Shown: positions 1 through 13,605, numbered from the stretch's first letter. The stretch: 64,000 bases of DNA from Formicarius rufipectus (GCA_013399695.1 VXAU01001099.1:2838525-2902524), one strand, 5' to 3'. Numbers and translations are program-made. The notes: a model not told the origin generated them from the letters alone.

Positions 1-364
1 TGGAAGCATCAGTCCTGGCTGTAGACAGATGTCCTCTTCTGGAGCCAGTTCTTTCTGTTGGGTAGGATTACTCCCCGTCTCTGCTTTGTGCCATGTTTCA
101 CATGCATTCTCTTCATGCTGGCACCCTTCACACAGCTGCCTGCTCTTTGTACTTGTTGCACACATCTTTGCAGTGCTGCTGGGACAGCAGTTCGAAGCGC
201 CACATGCCGAAGGACATCAGGAAACTGCATGCTGGATTTAAAAGAACTTTTCCATGATGGAAAGTAAAATCCTTACATGCTTGCATAGCTCATGTGAGAA
301 TAGCAGTGGCCATGTTATCTGAGGATGATGCTCTGGTGCACTGTGCATACAGCCACAGCGAGTG

Positions 365-621
365 CAGGGTAATGGCCATAAACTAAAACACGAGGCGTTC
401 CACCTCAACATGAGGAAGAACTTCTTTACATTGTGGGTGGCAGAGCACTGGAACAGGCTGCCCAGCTGGGTCGTGGATTCGTGTTTCCTCACTGGGACAT
501 TCAAAACCCACCTGGCTGTGTTCCTGTGTAACCTGCTCTAGGTGACCCAGCCTTGGCAGAGGTGTTGGGCAGCGTGATTTCTGGAGGTCCCTCCCAACCC
601 TAACAATTCTGTGGTTCTGTA
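365..621 (+). mobile_element. CR1 LINE, 5'-truncated 3' end
   Basis: The stretch reads like the 3' end of avian CR1 retrotransposons. It includes a block around 400-425 (ttccacctcaac followed by atgaggaagaacttcttt), then gcagagcactggaacaggct near 441-460, a segment on tail-end conserved bases near 530-560, and a terminal ggtccctcccaaccctaaca with the short repeat attctgtggttctgt. CR1 copies usually lack the 5' end and have a short 8-mer repeat instead of a poly(A) tail, as here. The copy is diverged and carries no usable open frame. The left border is approximate. Confidence 0.9.
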
Positions 622-916
622 TGTAACTTCATACACCTTGACATTGACAAAATGATGAATAGGGAAATCATTTACCAGTGTAAGATATGATCCCTTTTCT
701 TATGCAGCTGCTAACACAAGCAGAGTTAAAGCACTTAAGTATCCCAGAACTGGGTCAGGACGCAACTCCAGCTAGGAAGGTATTTTGTCAACAGTAGCTT
801 TTATAAGTTGACTACAGGGAGTGTAATACTTGTGCAACTGTGAACTGATACCTCCCCTGTTGTATACTGATCTGTTTTTACTGCCTGTCACAACCTTCTC
901 TTGACTCAAGTTCTTT

Positions 917-1672
917 CTAATCTATCTCTTTCCTCTTCTCTACTTCCTGCCTCACCTGTGTTGTGGCATGCCCATCTTGTCTTCCCATTTCCCTCAGTAA
1001 TCCGCTCCTCTGGATTGCTAAGGAGTAGGAGAGGTTGGGTGAGAGAAGCTCAATGCCCGAAGGAGTGAGCAAAGCCCTTGGATAGATGAAGAGAGAGACA
1101 GAAAGAGATGGGACAGGGTAGTTGGTGAGTCCATGGAAGGCATGGATGGAGAAGCAAGATGGGGAGCCAGAGGGCCAGGAGTGCTGGGGCTGGGAAAGGT
1201 GGAGGAAGGAGTTGAGTAGGAGACACAGGGAAAAGGACACTGAGTGAGCAAGGGGCAGCGGGAAATGCGACTTAAGTAGCTGGCAGCAAACAGTGGGGGT
1301 GGCAGGTGCTGCACAGCACCACAGGTCAGCAGCAGGATTTTTGGGAACTGCCTTGAGAGGCACTTTTGAATCCGGGAGAAGGGAATCCCTTGGAACACAA
1401 CTGACCTTTTTGCCTTTCTGAATCTCCAACAAGGCCCCTGTGTTTTGCCTCTTCACAACCCAGCCTCTGAACTCTGCCTGGCTCTGTTTCTTGTCACCCA
1501 GAGGGTGAATTGGCCCTTCCTTCACTCTCCCCCGTGTTGTCCCAGGCCAGAGTTGCCTGCTCCCTGCAGGGTTCTCTGGGTGCTGCTGACGCAGAGGAGG
1601 TGAATGTTCCTGTTGTTCCGCCTTGTGTGGGTTTGCTGGTGACAGATGTCTGGCCTCGTGATGGAGGCACAT
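917..1672 (-). other. Long open frame of 251 codons, probably not a gene
   Basis: The minus strand is open from 1672 down to 917. The predicted peptide is rich in Ser, Pro and Leu and shows no domain, signal peptide or family resemblance I recognise. The + strand here is strongly purine-biased (many gga, gag and aag triplets). That makes the minus strand pyrimidine-rich and poor in stop codons, which is enough to explain the length. A second minus-strand frame (1018-1398) is also open for the same reason. It lies in intron 1, antisense to SLC49A4. I report it because it is the longest open frame in the window, not because I believe it is translated. Confidence 0.12.
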
Positions 1673-4563
1673 GTGGGATGCTGGGGTGGATGTGACCCCT
1701 GTGGCTGGTATCTCTCACCTCCTGGAAAGTCTTGTGGAATGGACAGAAAACACTAAAATGCTATTTCATTGTCCAGTGCCTTGCTGTATTTTAAAAGCAT
1801 TTAAATTTTGCCAGACTCCTTTCTTTTGGAAATTTTTAACAGTGTGTCAGCCTCTGTAACATAAATTGCAACAATAATTTCACTGTTATCAAAGTCTCCC
1901 GGGCTTTCTTGTAGATTTTTATTGTGACAGTAGTAAAGTACTTAGGAAAGTTGTATTGAATTAGTTTTGCTAGCTGTATGTTTATACTATATTTATAATT
2001 CCCAGCTAGAAGTTTAGAATTCCATTAAAGAGAATGAAAAGTAGATCAGGTGTTGGGCTGCAAAAGCTGAACCTGTTTCCTTTAAAGAAAACAGAGTCTT
2101 TCCTTCAAATAATTAATACGTCATTTATTTTTCCTATCAGAAGAAGCTAAGTATGAACAAAGACCATTTTCACTTGGTAATGCTGGACTGACACAACTTT
2201 GCTGATTTCTGAATTCCAGTAACAGCCTTACAAAACTGCAGAAACATAATAGTTTTTATTCATTATTTTTGGGAGATACTGTTTTTAGTAGTTAATTTCA
2301 TATTATGTTTCAGGTGTGAAAAAAAAAAAAGCTGAAGCAAATGCAAAAATAAGATTCATTACTTTCAAATAATTAAGTCTGGAAATGTTCTGCATTGCCA
2401 ATTTCTACCTGGATATATTTTGCTCTGGTGAGAAATGCCTTGCTTGTGGCAGAGGAGGGGTATTTGCTTGCCTTTTCAGACCTGAAGAAGTACATAGTGC
2501 ATAACACAGGTCCTGCAATATTCTTCCCTGTTGTGAAAATCTGTAGTCTGACACTGTCCAATAAAAATACTTGGTTTATATAAAATATTTCTTTAAAAAC
2601 ACTCAAATCCCGAAAAACCATGGTCAGTGCTGAGAAGAGCAGAACTACATTTAAGAAACATGATGTTTTGGTAATTGTTACCTTATTCTGCAAATTTTCT
2701 TGGAGAATGTTTGAATTCTCCCAGTGGCAGCCTAGTACAGCCTCAGCTGAGCAGACCAAAGACCTGGTACAAGTTTCTTTAACAACTTTTTTACTTATAA
2801 TCCCAGGGCAAGGGTAATTGTGACTTGTCCTGCTGTTCTCTCAGTGGTGATATTCAGAGCTATTCCATCACTTCCTGGTGCTAATTTTGTTTTTTTAATA
2901 CTTCTCACGTGCATGTGCTATTGTGACTCTGTAGCCATGCTGTAGCTATAATTGTGCTGCAGGAGCTTGTGATCAGTGCTTTAACTTCCTCAAAAGCTAG
3001 AAATTAAGCTTTTCTCATGCAGATTTTTAGAAGAGAGGACGTTTAGATTTTTCCTGTTTTTAGAACTGGAGATCTGTATGACTCAGCTGGAGGAGTGATG
3101 TGTTTTGAAAGTGAGAGGTCTTCTGCTTTTTGCGAAATCTGACAGTGTTTTTCTGGAATACCGGATACCAAGTATAACTGCCTTTAGGGACTCTTTCTGT
3201 TCTGTTTTGTTATTTTTGATGAGTGCCATCCCTTTTGAATACTTGAGAAAGGTGGAGTTGTTACATTTTTAATTAATCACGTGAACCTAAAGAATTGACC
3301 AGGAACCTTAAAAAATATGATGGGTTTAGAACCCATTATGGTGCTGCAAAGGATGTCTTTTAGGATGAACTATGTACCCTAAATAATGCTTGATGGATTT
3401 TAATGTTAAAGTAACATTGAAACTGTTCACACAGAGAAAAATTGAAAGCTCACTCCAGTGACCTTTCCAACAAGTCACAAGACCTGCATGGATATTACAG
3501 TGATGAGGCTCTTACATCTCTTTATTTCCTCAACTCGCAACAGGGCTAATAAGAAAGAGAAGCTTTGCACTTAGTGTCCTGCTTAGTGGATGCACTAGGC
3601 AGTATTTAGTGTGGCTGCCAATCCTTGCTTCTTGATACTCTGGTGAATCAAAATGCACTCTATATTTCTTAAAATTAAGAATTTCATGCACCATTGACTG
3701 GTGTGGGCAAGAACCACTGAGACAATGAGGGGACTTCTTCCCTCTTAGATGTGTATGAGAGAGATTGTTTTTCCTCCCTGTCACCACAGGTAAGGCTCTG
3801 TAGTTAGTTGTGTGGTAATTGAGTCTGCTGTGCAATTGGACTCCTTGAAAGGAGTGGGAAGAGAAAAGAAAAAGCTTCGTCCCCTTGTTCAGTGCTGTAA
3901 GGGCTGTTGTTGATTCACAAATACAGCAGCAAGAGTTTGAGCAAAGCTGCTTGACTTATACTGTCTGTTGACCTGTTAGTAAGCACTCATACTTCAGCTT
4001 CCAAACCTGCGAAGAGGTGTAGCCTCTCGCTGCATTATTGACTGCTTTTGTCACTTGCTCTGCCTCTCTCTGTATTTATCATTAGCACATGAGCACACAC
4101 ACGCATGCCCCATTATGTAGGTTTCATTTTATCAAATGACAAAGGTGGATTCAATGATTCACTTGAATCTTCATGTTTTATTCGTTTCTGGAGTTGAGAG
4201 TAGAAAGCAGGTACTTGAGGTGAGGGAAGAAAGACAACTCTTAAAAGTGTTTGTTAATTTCACAGATTTAGTAGACAGATAGCTCTTCTTTTCTTCTATC
4301 TAAACATTGCACTGACCTCAAGAGAACCTGATTTACCAGATTTTCTAATACTAATTGTCAGACTGACTCTTGTTTCTCTGTGTTTATAGCCTAAATAAAC
4401 AAGGCAAAGGGGAAGAAAAAGGTGAAGCAGAGGAGAAGTGGCCTGGCCAATTCTGTAAAGCATGTGGAAAGATGCAGGTCCCACTGCCCAAAGCCAATGC
4501 TCTCTTCTGAGATGCTCTGCAAGCATTAAGAAAGTTCATTACACTTGGTTGTAATGCAGATGA

Positions 4564-4640
4564 AATATATATAATATAATAACATGTATATATATGTAGA
4601 TATATAAAATATGTAATTATATATATATATAATAACAATA
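4564..4640. repeat. AT-rich microsatellite
   Basis: An imperfect (TA)n tract interrupted by ata-taa and tgta units, in intron 1. It can form hairpins and is likely to vary in length between individuals. Confidence 0.85.
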
Positions 4641-7600
4641 ATTGGCTAAAATCATTGGTCTCCCTTGAAACCAAGAAGCATGGTATTAAAGAATAGGCAA
4701 TATTCTAATAGAAGGTCTAAAACTGATTCTAAAATCATCATTTTGATCTTCAGGCAAATACCATTCAGCTTGGCACTTCGTTTATCTGTTCAGGCAAAAT
4801 GTCAGTCTCTAGACTGCTAAATAGAATTCACATCACTTGTATAAACTTGCAATGCAGATTTTTAATCTACATCTTTTGCCATTTGTTTTTCCACTGTTGA
4901 TGTTAAACTGATAGAATGCTTCAAAATCCTTCTATGACATACGGAAGGAAGCTTCAGTAATTGTGAACTACCTTTTCATGCATCCAAAAGCTCAGATTAA
5001 GCCTGTGCAGTTCTTAAAAACAGAACTACTTTATTTACAGTACCAGACCTTTAAATTGCTGTGCAAACTCTGAAATACTTGCTTTGTATTTACAGGTGTA
5101 AATACATGTCAGCATGGTTAAATCCATGGCAGTGTAGCTAACTGTGTAAGACACCATAGAAGAACTTGAGTCATTAAGTTTATAAAAACTAAATGTAGAG
5201 GAGTAGAGAGCAGAAGAATTAAAAAATTCTTTTCCTGACATATTTTTAAAGGTTGATTATGTTCTTGCCTAGTACACTGGAATAATGTTAAAATTGGATA
5301 GGTCCACTGAGATGAAAGCGTCCTGCAGCCTCTTGACTTGCTTGTGGTTGCTTGTTATTCCTTCTAACAGATGCAGTCAAATTCTTATATTTCGAGTAAA
5401 CAGAAAATAAGTGCTTTGCTTTAATGAATGTTGAGGGAGGGTGAAGAAGGAAAATACTGTAAAACAGATATTTACAATACAAGCCAGAAGTGCAATTAGA
5501 GTATGAATGCTTAAGTGTCTTGGTTTTCTTGACAGTCAGGGTATAAAATAAAGAAATATGTTCAGGATTTGTGGAGTGGTTGCTTGATTGTCACAATAAT
5601 TCTCAGTTACCTGAGATTTAAGCTTTGCTTCTAACAATTATGTTCTGTCAGCCACTGTATCTGCTCTGGTGGTTACATGTATTTAGTTACTTCCCTCAAG
5701 ATGAGTGTCCTCTGAAACACTTGACTGGCTAAATTTTGTGTGCCATGTCTCTTAGTTGTACTGTGATTTTTTTTACAAGATTCTCAAGTAACCTCAAAAT
5801 TTGGGAGGGATGCTTTTCTTACAACGACTCACTTGATGACTTTTATGCCAACAATGCATGTTCTTCACCTGAGAAGTACACTGGAAAACGACCGGGTTGA
5901 GCGTTTGCCCTCATCCTTAACAGTTTTGTATGCATCATTGCTGTGTCTGTCCAACAAGTGCTAGCAGCAGAAATAATGTTATCTTTGGGTCAGATCTGGT
6001 TCCTGGCACTAGTCTGTCTTCCTGATTTGGTAAGGACTTCTCTATAGGTTCCCCCACATCAGTGTGATGACCCATCTGGGATATGGACTCTACTGAATTT
6101 CTGACTCTGATGAGAAAGTCTGTATCAAACCACAGGAACTGTTTTATTTGAAGTTCCTGTGTTTAAACAGACAGGGTTTGCTTCCTCGAATTTAAACTTT
6201 GCAAATTAATTTATATAGAAATTTCAAAGCCCTCCTGATAACCTGGGTGTTAACTGGGCAGCTATTGCTGACAGATTCTGTTGCAAGAGCTGTAAGATAT
6301 TATAAAGACAAATTGCCCTTTTGAAGATCATTACCTCTTACATCTACATTTTAAGAAGCTTCTAGTACATATTTTATCTGAGCATCTCAATCTACCAGCT
6401 GTTCGTGTCAGAAATTGGAGGACAGTGTCTAGTGAAATCTGCCCTTCCCTTGTAGTCCTCCACTGAAGGGTGGAGCTGTGTTATGGATTTGTACAGGAAA
6501 AGATATTTTTATATCCTAGACAAGACTGGCAGTTGAAGTGTAGCTCCGGGTCTAATTTATTTTAGACGAGTTCTGTATGATAGAGCTTGGTTCTTACTTT
6601 TTGATGCCAGAAGAATGCTGTCACTGTCTTGCAGAATGTTTAAATTGTATTGGCTTCATTTTCAATCAGCAAAAAGTACTAAAGTCCTAAATCTTGCCAG
6701 CTGAAAGTTGGATACTATGTTGGCAGCGCCACGTAAAGCCAGGGGAATGTATGGAAGCACTTGGCTTCAGTTGGCTTTAAAAACACATTTTAATAAGAGG
6801 GGTCAGTAACAGTAGCATCAGCATCATGTGGCCAGAGAGAAAGGGAGGCCAAGGTTGTACTGAATAGCACCCCGTGATATCTTGGCCATCAAACTAGGAG
6901 TAATTTTGTATTAGCTACGCAAAACCTGGTAGTTCTCCCTTGCATGCAATCTTGTATTTGGTTCCCAGTTTTTCTTGCTTCTGTGTGTAGTTGATGCTAT
7001 TTTGGGAAATGTATTTATTTTCCATTGAGTTTCCAAACATTTATGCTCCTCTGCAATCAAGTGCCTTTGCGGATTCCGAGACAGACCCAATATACCAACT
7101 TTTCAAGGTTGTTTCTTGTGTTAGCAGAAAGATTGTGACCACATCTTGGCTACAAAATCTTTTTACATCAGTGAAAAGCTTCTTTTCTTTTGAGAACTGT
7201 ATAGCTTGATGCCTCCTCTGAAAGAGGATTGCTGCTTATCCTGCTTAATGATGGTAGTCAAGTTTGGCAAAGAGCAGGAACAAGGGAAGTTTTATTCACT
7301 GCATTTAGTAGAAAGCTACCAAATTTTCTTTTTATTTTAATCATGACAAAGATAACTGATCTTATGAGAATAAGTGTCATGGCTATTAGTATAGTTTTGC
7401 TAGAATTACATTTAAACTCCACAGATTTACAGAGGATAGTCAGTGATGTACAAGAAAGTTCTGTACAGAGATTTCAGGATTCCATGATAAGAGAACTGTT
7501 TAATTAAGCCTTTTTTTTAATTATAGCTAAATGTAAAGGGATGTGTCAAGAAGGGAGAGAAACAGACCCATAGTATTGAATGGAGAATTGGTATCCAGCA

Positions 7601-10600
7601 AAGAAATCCGTTTAGAAAGAATGCTCGAGCACTAAGGAGGGCATTTAGACAAGACATAAGAAAAATTCCTGGACCAAAAAAAAATCCTGGCAGACATGGA
7701 GCTCAATGCTTTGTTTACTGAACCCAAATGTAAAAGTTCTTTTTTATAGGTTTATTTCCTAGAAGGAAACATACAGGAACTGTGCCCTGTTTTGTCAAGA
7801 AAGGCAAAACAAGAATTTGAAAACTGAATTCCCTTTAAGTTGGAAGGAAAAGCACAATTTACCAGTGAATTGTTGGAACGACTGTTGACACTGGTGAGCT
7901 TTTAATATCCTGGTGTGTGGGGATCAAGATAGAATTTTATGTTTATTTCCTCTTAGCTAGATATGTTGTAGTCAAAATAATGGAGTAGTTAAGCAAATGC
8001 TCTCAGTTCAGTGTCAGAAGGGATCGTTCATGCTTTCAGCCTAGGCTTTAAAAACTGTAAAAATGTGCACCAGGCTGATGTCATTCATTCCTAATTAGAG
8101 CCTTGTTGTACTCTGTGAGAACTGATTTTAGTATCTGCAGCTGAAGGAGGGAAACCCCTCAAATGTTAATGCATCCCAGAGTAGCAGGTGTGAGCTTTAT
8201 GAGGGAAATGCCCTGCTGCCATGCCAGGTGGAGGACTGAACATAGCAGCCTTTCCTCTGGCCAAGCTTCCATTAAAAAAAAAAGGAGAAAGGTGAAAACT
8301 TTTCTGCACATCCAGCTGGAATTTCCCCCTAATACAAATGCTCCATGAGGAGGCAAGAGGGAAACCAGACCCAAACAGTATCTGCCACGTGTGTGATGCT
8401 CTGAGCTAGAAGGTTGGTCTCTAGCAGTAGCTGGGGAACAGAGGGGGCTGCAGTACACCAGCCTCAGCTGGGGGAAGCACAGGGACATGTTAATCATGTT
8501 CTTTTTCTGAATCACAAACTGTAATGTATAAATAGTTGGAATGAGGGCTGCATTACAGCCCTACAACATCTTTTATTAAGTTTCTTAAACTGGACCTAAT
8601 AAATCACTTACTGAGTTACAAGTCAGTAATGAGGGGGGTAGGGGAATGCATTTTCTTTTCATGTACTTTTAAAAGCATCCTCGAAGTAAGGCATGCTGGA
8701 AGAGTTGTGTGGGATGCAGCACCCACGTAGTGGATGCTCTCACTTGATGTTGCTGTGAGGGAGCTGGAGAGCAGCTGGGTGCCACTGGCAGCCACAGCCT
8801 CCCACTCCTGTGTGAGACCACATTCCAGCCTGGTGGGGTTTTGCTTTTTTTCTGTGTTGGGCTGTGGGTGGTGGAGGGCATTAAGAAGAGAGTTCAGAGG
8901 ATTGTGGGTTGGGAGTTTGTGTTAAATCTGTAATAGTGGCAGGAAGTTGGGGATAGCTGTTTGAAAAAAGAAAGAAAACCTAGCAAATGCAGCATGGACT
9001 TCTGAAGTCATAAAGCAGATGGTGTTATGAGCCACAGGAGTGCTAAAAAGTTGAGCAATATCAGCTGTTTCACTCATAAATGATAATTAATATGTGCTTT
9101 TTATTATCAACTCAACTTCTGCTGCTAGCTTGGACTTTTCTGTTACTGGCAATGGCATTTGGGTTTTGTGAACATGGCCACAGTTTGCTGAGGAGCCAGT
9201 GCCACCTCTGGGGCCCAGAGACCTTCTGCAGCAGGGTGGGAGTGAGCAGCTATGGAGACAGGCTCCAAAGAATGGAAAACTTAATCCATTGGCAGAAAAT
9301 CTTGAGAGGAGTTTCTTTTCTTTCCAGCCATGTGTCAGAAACCTCTGATAGAAGGGGACTAAAACCTGTTTGATGGATTTTAAAAAGCTGTAGCCTCCCT
9401 CTCTCTCCAATTACTGCTTGCATTTACAGGGTAAAATTAATGAAGTTAATTGCATCTACTCAGACTCTCTTGGTTGAATGAATTACTTAGATCTTTTAAA
9501 GTAGAGACATAATTTTATGCAGGGTTCATGGGCTTTTTTCAGGCTTGGCTGGTTACTCTGGTTTATAGTCCCCATGATACATGGGTGCTATCTGAAGCAC
9601 TGTGGGGTGCACCTTTTAGAGTAATACAAGGTGTCAGATTCTGATTAAGGATATCTGCAATGTTCAAGGCAAAAATATTGAAATAATTACAGAAATGCTA
9701 ATAAAGACCAGTTTCTAACAAAGATGAAAAAGAGGATGTATTCAAAGAGTTAAAATGTAAAGCAAAATAACAGGTCAAGGTGCTTAGAAGGTAGAAATAT
9801 GTCATGTAATTAGCAAAGAAAATGTCCAATGCACTGCTTATCTGACAGTCTTTTATTCACTTTGGTGTCATAATTTCCAACATGCACCATTAACTGAAGG
9901 AATTTTCAGAAATGCATTTACATACTGAGGTGGAAAGGAAAAAAAAGGAGCAAAGAATGCTCTCTGCAATCAAAACATTTACAAGTGATACCATACAGTG
10001 TATAGTATTCAAGATTAGGACTTCAAAGAGATCAAGCACACATGATTGTGGGGCTATAATTGATAATTATACTTTCAAATTACCCAACACATAAGGTTGA
10101 CATTAAAGATAAGCCTAAATTTTTGTAGGAAACTTTTGTGCAGATTTAATTGGAAACTTTCTTGATTTATATATTTTTAGCTTTGGTGATTTTTAAAAAT
10201 TATAAATCAAGTAGAAGCTTTTTCTATTTAAAAACTGATCTTGTGTCTTTTGGTGATTTGAGCTTAAATTTCTGTATAACACTCATTTACTTCTGTGCCC
10301 TGGGCTTGCTCCAGGCCAGTATCTCCTGTGGTGCCCCACAAGCAGCTCCTTCCAGGCATTCCTTGTGTCTCCTGAAAGGCAGAACACAACATGTTTTGAG
10401 AACTGTAGTTCAAAAAGACCCTGGTTTATATGGAAAACAAGGTAATATGTACATTAATAGAGTTTTTCTGAAATATTTTTGCAGCTCTTCCTAAAGGAAA
10501 ACCTCAGATTTTTCAGTTAAAAGTATTGTGTTGCAATTTCTCATCAATAAATTTCTAATTCTTACTGCATACAAATTTTCTTTGTACACAAAAGCAGCAC

Positions 10601-11092
10601 TAACACAGATTCATTCCCAGAAGAAAAGGCAAAAGCATCCCATATGTGATCCTGATACAAATAATTGCCCCCACAGCACAGGCAGTGTGGTAGGAGGCGT
10701 TTAAGGATGTCTTGAAGTCTCACATGGTGGCCCAGCAAACATGAAGACCCTGAAGGTTTTGAACAGCCATATTATTTGGGCATTTAGTTAAGGCTCTCTG
10801 AACACACACACTTGTAAAACCAGTTTAACAGCAGTTGAGCACAGAGTCAAGCAAGTAAATCTGGGTAAGCATTGGGAAATCTTCCAAGGAAACAAATATC
10901 CTTTCCTGATGATATATCTCCAGGGCATTAGGGATGTGAGGTGTCCTTTGGAGCCACATCACTGCAAGTGGCATTCTTTGTGTTGGTGACTGAGCTGTAC
11001 CAAAGGAAGTCATACTTTCAGAAAACCTGTAGCATTTACTTATTTTTGTTTGGGTTTTCTTGGGCTAGGCTGATCGATAGAGAAACTTGTCT

Positions 11093-11110
11093 TTGGTTTG
11101 GTTTGGTTTG
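11093..11110 (+). repeat. (GGTTT)n short tandem repeat
   Basis: Three to four GGTTT-type units in a row, in intron 1. No function is suggested. Confidence 0.7.
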
Positions 11111-11285
11111 TGCAGTGTCCAGCACAAGGAGTTGCATACCCATGGATGAGGTTCACTAAGAACTGTTGTGCTAAGAGTCAAGCAATGTCTCATCCACTAA
11201 AATTACTTTTTAGTAAAATACATTCTCTAAAACTCCCATGAAATTCACATGGAGTAAAAATATTTAATGCAACTGTTGGTTGACT

Positions 11286-11431
11286 CTGAGATGGGCTCAG
11301 TTGGTTACGGCACGGTGCTAATAACACCAAGGTTGTGGGTTTGATCCTTCTAGGGGCCATTCACTTAAGGGGTAGACTTGGTAATCCTTGTGGGTCACAT
11401 CTAACTCAGAATATTCTGTGATTCTGTAATT
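11286..11431 (+). mobile_element. tRNA-Ile-derived SINE with CR1-like tail (TguSINE1-like)
   Basis: The head resembles tRNA-Ile(AAU). It has an A-box-like gggctcagttgg at 11293-11304, a gtgctaataacaccaagg anticodon arm at 11314-11331 and a B-box-like ggtttgatcc at 11338-11347. It is followed by a tail (gacttggtaatccttgtggg ... attctgtgattctgt) that matches the 3' end of CR1 LINEs. This structure is that of TguSINE1, described from zebra finch, which relies on CR1 enzymes for copying. The head has several changes from a working tRNA, so it is an old SINE copy and not a tRNA gene. It is the best clue that the host is a songbird. Confidence 0.85.
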
Positions 11432-12520
11432 GTACTGAATACAGGAGTGACTGATCTATCCTCTGAAAAATAGATAGTTTAGAAAAAATCAAAGCTGACT
11501 GTTAAGATAGGTGAGTTATCACAGAGACTTGTTCTTTTTCCACCTGTTTTGAGTAGCTATTAATTTTACCTAAATGTTAGAGAAATGAGAAATTGTGTGT
11601 TTGTCATCATTAATAATTTTTATTATGTTCTGCTAAGAACATGGAAGCCCTTTATTTTCTATTTGCTCTGAAATTGTTTCAAAATTTACAACTTCACAGA
11701 TGTAGACTCTGTCTGTGGTTTTTAATTTTGCATATTTATGATACTGGTGTTTTACAAGATTCTGGAACTTAAGCCCCTCAGCTGTCACTGTTGGCTGCTG
11801 CTGCTGAAAACACCTAAGCAGCAGCAAGTACACTGCTGGCAAAGGGAAATGCAGTGCTAAGATAAGGTTTCTAGTCTAAGTGCTTCTCAGTCGAGAATCA
11901 CAGTATGAGGAAAAAGCATACTCAAGGAATCAGTCAGTTGTGGCTTTTTTCTAATGTACCGTATTTACAACCTCTGACAACTTGAGCTGAGGACAGCAAA
12001 AAACTGGCTTAATTGCAAGGACTGCAAAAGAATACTCATACTTTTTTCCCCCGAATAAATGGTTATTTCTTGGCAATGAAATGCGTATCTGCATTACGAA
12101 AGAAAACAATAACAATGCTATGCCTTTGCTCATCAAGTACTGGGAGAATGAAAAAGTCTGGATTTTTCTTTATGTCTGACAAGATTTCAGACACACTAGA
12201 GCATGTTCCCCAATGCCTCTAATTCTAAAGGATATATTGTACATTTTGATGATACTTTTATTACTACTTTTAACTTTCAAGGATGTCTGTAAAGGTTTTG
12301 AATATGCTCCTGTGCGTTAGTACGCCAAGAGTAAGCCTTGTAATTCTGAGGTATAAGTATAGAAAATACTTCAGGATTTCATAATGTGTCTGGAATTCAT
12401 ATCAGTGCCAAAAGATATGTTTTATTTCTGAGAGACTGCACATAAATATATATTTAAGCAATTTTCTTTTTGCAACGTTACTGATTTAACTTGTAAAATA
12501 CTGTTCTTTTTTCATCTTAG

Positions 12521-12614
12521 GTCTGAGGGTAACCGTGTTGCTAACATCATCCCTCATGGTACTGGGAGCTGGCCTCAGATGTGTTCCAGTTTCAGACCTA
12601 GAAATTAGGAAGAA
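12521..12614 (+). CDS. SLC49A4: SLC49A4 exon 2 (transmembrane helix 3)
   Basis: The exon has 94 bases between acceptor ttcatcttag (ends 12520) and donor gtaagt (starts 12615). Two leading bases complete a Gly codon from exon 1. Then come 30 codons beginning [10 protein letters not shown] and ending SDLEIRK, and the last two bases (aa) take a g from the next exon to give Lys. The hydrophobic run [13 protein letters not shown] is helix 3 of the MFS fold, and the following segment leads to helix 4. Human DIRC2, from memory, has a nearly identical helix and the more divergent connector that is also seen here. The exon is too short to stand out as an open frame and was recognised from its translation and phase. 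Confidence 0.95.
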
Positions 12615-13520
12615 GTAAGTGAATTAGTTATTTTTAATATACATACTTTATTCTTTCTGCAAATATAATTTTTACTGCCACTGCAAGGAAATGTTAGTGC
12701 AAGTTTTCTGTATGAGGTTGATGTGCCAAATGTTTGTTGTGTGGCCATGGGCTTACAAGCTTCTTTGCTTCTTAAATGGATTTTTCTATTTCTTCTGTGT
12801 TGTATCTGAAGATCAGAAAGCCTTTTACAAACTTGAGTTAATTAAGCCTCATCCCATCCTGCATAGCTAATATTAATCTGCTTTGCAAATAAGGAAGCAA
12901 AGATTTAAAGAGGTTCAGAGACTGGCCCAAGATCACACAGGAAGCCATGCCTCAAAACCCAAAAATATGTAATTTGTATGCAAATGTTAAATAGTTCATT
13001 TTCTCATACTGGATATGTGGGACTGTGCTGTGAGACAGATGAATTTGCTCAGAGTGGCCTTTCTCATGTAGTCTATTCCAGTCTGGATTCAAAAGTAGCC
13101 TTGTCCTTTCTCTGAAGTGAAAGGATTTCCTTCTGCACAAATGCAGTTTAGGAGTTTGTGATAGAAAGAGATTCCTTCCTAAAAATCACACAAACCAAAC
13201 ACACCCTGAACCTGGGAATCCTCGGTAAGTCCAAGAGTAGTGCTCATTTTGTACAACCAGGGAATATGGATGGCTTGTTGTTCACTTAATGTTCTGTTTC
13301 CTCTTATGCTGAAGGAGGTAGGAGTACATAGGCATTACTACACTTTCCTCCTTTACAGTCAACAGTAACACTGGCTCTTAACTAGTTATGCTTGCATAAT
13401 CTGTAAACATGAAGAAAAGAACTTAGAAATAAAAAGTTTCTATGTGTGTTGGTTTTTACCCCCCTTGAATTCTAGTCAGCTTTCAGGCAATTGTTGTAAT
13501 ATTTCAGCAAGTTACGGGGC

Positions 13521-13605
13521 TGTTGTTTTTGGTTTGTTTGTTTTTGTGTTTTTTTTTTTTTTTAATTTTGTTTTTTTTTGGTTTTTTGGTTTTTTTTTGT
13601 TTTGG
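13521..13605 (+). repeat. T-rich / (TTTG)n low-complexity tract
   Basis: Long T runs broken by single or paired G residues. Read from the other strand it is an A-rich, CAAA-like tract of the kind that often marks old retroposon tails. No recognisable body flanks it. Confidence 0.8.

Larger units (their letters stand above)
1..12520 (+). other. SLC49A4: SLC49A4 intron 1 (3' part)
   Basis: This is non-coding sequence before the first recognised exon. Its 3' end is a normal acceptor, a pyrimidine-rich stretch ending ttcatcttag at 12511-12520. It holds a CR1 tail near the left edge, a GC-richer purine-biased block at about 1020-1700, an AT microsatellite at about 4564-4640, a GGTTT run at 11093-11110 and a tRNA-derived SINE at about 11286-11431. 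I saw no CpG island and nothing like the GC-rich first exon of this gene, so the promoter must lie upstream. The remaining sequence shows no exon I can recognise on either strand. Confidence 0.85.

Noticed and set aside
11286..11360. A tRNA-Ile gene
   Set aside because: The A and B boxes are recognisable, but the acceptor stem and several arms have changes, and the sequence continues into a CR1-like tail with ATTCTGTG repeats, which defines a SINE.
1..12520. SLC49A4 exon 1 inside the window
   Set aside because: No GC-rich segment encoding helices 1-2 (motif VWNTWGP in human, from memory) or ending at the required phase was found.
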